A DNA stretch of 7,289 bases from Desulfobacterales bacterium. GTDB taxonomy: Bacteria; Desulfobacterota; Desulfobacteria; Desulfobacterales; JAFDCJ01. The position numbers and the translations under genes were made by a program. Location: the NCBI GenBank assembly GCA_029932495.1, contig JAOZPY010000125.1, positions 1-7,289 on the forward strand, in the 5' to 3' direction. The notes under the pieces are model-generated. The model made no database searches, was not told the DNA's origin, and worked only from the letters and a program-made list of their open reading frames with translations. This document shows, piece by piece, positions 5,628 through 7,289 of this stretch; the first letter of the stretch is position 1; each line of letters begins with the position of its first letter.

Positions 5628-6473
5628 CTAAAATTGCTCAACCGCTTTCAACTCCACCGGTGGATAAATCTGCCCATGACAGGGCGGCATGGAGTTGTAA
5701 ACCCAGTCAATGTCAACGCTTCCCAGCTGCACCCCCCGGGTGCGGTGACACCCGACATAAATCCCCCGGATCAACACGTCTTCCATCGCCATGGTCAGGC
5801 CGAACACGGCAACATGGGCGCCTGCCGGGATACGGCGCAGTTCATCCGTATAGGCGGTCGTAGAAAACACCAGTCGGCGGCTGTCGGCAGCCTGGCACTG
5901 GATCAGGGGAATAATGGCCGGAAACCCGTTATCGGCGATATAGGAGATAAATTTCAATGTGTTGAGCCCGTTAAACAGCTGTTCGGCAAACGGGCTGAGA
6001 ATGCGCTCATTGCCACCGCTGCCGGCACCGCCCTTGGCAAAGCGGGTCAATAGGGCCGAAAAAACGACGCGGCCCATGGGCAGCGGCCGGCCAGGTGAGG
6101 TCTCAACCAGATCCAGGTAGTGCACCGTGTTGATCCCGAAGTAGGTGTTGTAGCGAAACATGGGAATCTCGTTGTAGCGTTCGTATTCCGGGCCTTCTTT
6201 GCGCAGATGAGTCCAGGTGGCCCTTCCCCGCCACAGGCGCCTGTCCAGTGTCATAATCAAAAAAGCGATGCGCGGATTTTGCTGAATATACTGCTTGCTC
6301 AACCCTTCGCAGAACTGTCCCAGCGTTAAGCGATCGGGCTGGGGGGCCATCATGGAAGTGATCAAAGAAACATGCGGCAGCCCATCGGGGTTGATGCAGG
6401 CCACCAGTCCGATTTTTTCAGCGGGTTCAAAGGCCTTCATCTCCTGCTCGTTGAAGGAAGTTTTTTTCTTCAT
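5628..6473 (-). CDS. Pyridoxamine 5'-phosphate oxidase (PNPOx)-like FMN-binding split-barrel family protein
   Basis: From ATG (6471-6473) to TAG (5628-5630) the product has 281 residues. Residues about 15-125 resemble the PNPOx-like split barrel: an N-terminal helix, then strands such as KIGLVACINPDGLPHVSLI, a segment on how substrate or protein is handled (TLGQFCEGLSKQYIQQNPRIAFLI), and a WRGRATW strand near where FMN phosphate usually binds. The remaining 150 or so residues are longer than a single barrel (about 130-150) and may be a second, unrecognised domain. No signal peptide is seen, so it should be cytoplasmic. True pyridoxine biosynthesis is unlikely; such family members act as flavin or F420-type reductases or binding proteins. 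A TTG at 6501-6503 would add 10 residues; the ATG is preferred for codon reasons, with AAGAG 9 nt upstream. It follows the glycyl-radical activase by 38 nt (8 nt from the TTG), suggesting an operon. Confidence 0.75.
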   Translation of the reverse strand: MKKKTSFNEQEMKAFEPAEKIGLVACINPDGLPHVSLITSMMAPQPDRLTLGQFCEGLSKQYIQQNPRIAFLIMTLDRRLWRGRATWTHLRKEGPEYERYNEIPMFRYNTYFGINTVHYLDLVETSPGRPLPMGRVVFSALLTRFAKGGAGSGGNERILSPFAEQLFNGLNTLKFISYIADNGFPAIIPLIQCQAADSRRLVFSTTAYTDELRRIPAGAHVAVFGLTMAMEDVLIRGIYVGCHRTRGVQLGSVDIDWVYNSMPPCHGQIYPPVELKAVEQF

Positions 6474-6511
6474 GCTTTTATGCTCTTGCTCTTTTTTTCT
6501 CAAAGCCGCAA

Positions 6512-7289
6512 TTATGCTGCATTCATATCCAGATTCATTTTTTCCAATCTCGTCGATCCGCTCCAGTGTACGATATCCGGATCGACTCCGGAATTGCGGG
6601 CCACAGCGGCCATTTTTTCCATGGACAACCTGCTCAGCAGTGGGCAGTCTTTAAACTGCCAGTCCCGGTCAAGGCGCCGGTATTTATCCCGGCACAGATT
6701 GTTGAAGGCGCACAACTCCCAACGGCTGACAGCACCATCGAGGTGCGTGCTCACGAATCGCCCAATGTCCCGAATGTTGGATACCGCATCCGTCGCCCCC
6801 GGGATAATCGGGGTGCGGATCCACAGTTGTCGCGGTCGGCCGGCAGAGCGCATGGCGTCACGCAGATGCATGAGGTTGGCCAGGATTTTTTCATTGCCGC
6901 TTCCGGTATGCACCTGGTGCAAATGGGGATCCATCACCTTGAGGTCATAGAGCACCAGATCAACGGTTGGCAAAAGCGCTTCCAATGCCGACCAGGGACA
7001 CAGGCCGCAAGTATCCAGCGCCGTGTGAATCCGCCTGATTTTCAACTGCTGCAAGAGCTGGGCGGCGAATGGCGCCTGCAGGGTCGGTTCCCCACCGCTG
7101 AGGGTGACACCGCCGCCTGATTTTTCAAAGTAAGCCGCGTCTTTGATCAGTTCGGCAACCAGCTCCTCCAGTTCCCATTGCTTCCCCAGAAGCTCCAGGG
7201 CACCACCCGGGCACTCTTCAGCGCATCGGCCGCAGCCGCTGCACCGGGTGCGATCTATCTTATTCCCATCTTCGCTAAAAGACAGCGCA
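6512..7289 (-). CDS. Glycyl-radical enzyme activating protein (radical SAM), N-terminus beyond window
   Basis: The frame is open from the window edge down to TAA (6512-6514), with 258 visible residues. A TTG at 7052-7054 is internal and not the start, because the preceding codons encode conserved family sequence. In order, the visible part has a ferredoxin-type cluster CSGCGRCAEECP (C16, C19, C22, C26 of the visible part), then VTLSGGEPTLQ (SGGEP at 64-68, the SAM-contact motif), LDTCG, LVLYDLKVMD and IRTPIIPG. These are hallmarks of activases in the PflA/HpdA/CutD/BssD group, which use SAM and a 4Fe-4S cluster to install the glycyl radical on a partner enzyme. The radical SAM CxxxCxxC and probably a first ferredoxin motif lie upstream of the window. 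The tail segment FNNLCRDKYRRL differs from the more common form in such proteins. The partner enzyme and substrate are not visible. Confidence 0.9.
   Translation of the reverse strand, partial: ALSFSEDGNKIDRTRCSGCGRCAEECPGGALELLGKQWELEELVAELIKDAAYFEKSGGGVTLSGGEPTLQAPFAAQLLQQLKIRRIHTALDTCGLCPWSALEALLPTVDLVLYDLKVMDPHLHQVHTGSGNEKILANLMHLRDAMRSAGRPRQLWIRTPIIPGATDAVSNIRDIGRFVSTHLDGAVSRWELCAFNNLCRDKYRRLDRDWQFKDCPLLSRLSMEKMAAVARNSGVDPDIVHWSGSTRLEKMNLDMNAA

Noticed and set aside
5610..6053. Plus-strand open frame opposite the PNPOx-like gene
   Set aside because: The minus-strand frame is longer and matches a known family; the plus frame has no domain and no ribosome binding site.
6566..7120. Plus-strand open frame opposite the radical-SAM gene
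   Set aside because: It is a shadow of the activase, whose SGGEP and Cys-cluster motifs are on the minus strand.

Overview
The window looks like a chromosomal segment of an anaerobic Desulfobacterota-type bacterium (Desulfobacteraceae/Desulfosarcina-like). This is an inference from gene content: a glycyl-radical-enzyme activase, a sigma-54 two-component system next to a PEP-CTERM protein, and a bacterial EMC3/TMCO1-like membrane protein. No ribosomal or other phylogenetic marker is present to confirm it. No tRNA, rRNA, CRISPR array or transposase gene was seen.

Layout. (1) Positions 1-377 (+) hold the 3' end of a TauE/SafE-family membrane exporter, closed by a good intrinsic terminator. (2) Positions 474-700 hold a non-coding, roughly 225-bp imperfect palindrome with long conserved arms, which resembles a MITE or large REP element. 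(3) Positions 702-1295 (+) encode a three-helix membrane protein with a cytoplasmic coiled coil, resembling the EMC3/TMCO1 (DUF106) branch of the Oxa1 insertase superfamily. (4) Positions 1530-4948 (+) form a three-gene operon: a small His-rich membrane protein, a membrane-bound PAS histidine kinase (ATGA overlap with the first gene) and an NtrC-family sigma-54 activator (12-nt gap). A candidate sigma-70 promoter lies at 1371-1400. (5) Positions 4949-5227 are a regulatory intergenic region with a hairpin and a textbook -24/-12 (sigma-54) promoter. (6) Positions 5228-5536 (+) encode a 102-residue secreted PEP-CTERM protein. (7) On the minus strand, and convergent with the rest, a glycyl-radical-enzyme activase (partial) is followed by a PNPOx-like flavin split-barrel protein, probably in one operon.

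How it may work together. The central block reads as a self-contained signalling module. A membrane signal is sensed by the small membrane protein and/or the kinase membrane domain. It is relayed by phosphotransfer from His290 to Asp54 of the activator, which then drives sigma-54 RNA polymerase at the promoter just downstream, producing a tiny cell-surface PEP-CTERM protein. This parallels the known PrsK/PrsR/RpoN control of PEP-CTERM genes in exosortase-bearing bacteria, but the kinase here has a different architecture and no exosortase gene is in the window. The activator carries GAFTHA instead of the canonical GAFTGA sigma-54 contact loop. The most notable unexplained structure is the large palindrome at 474-700, with a possible decayed relative at about 1454-1511.
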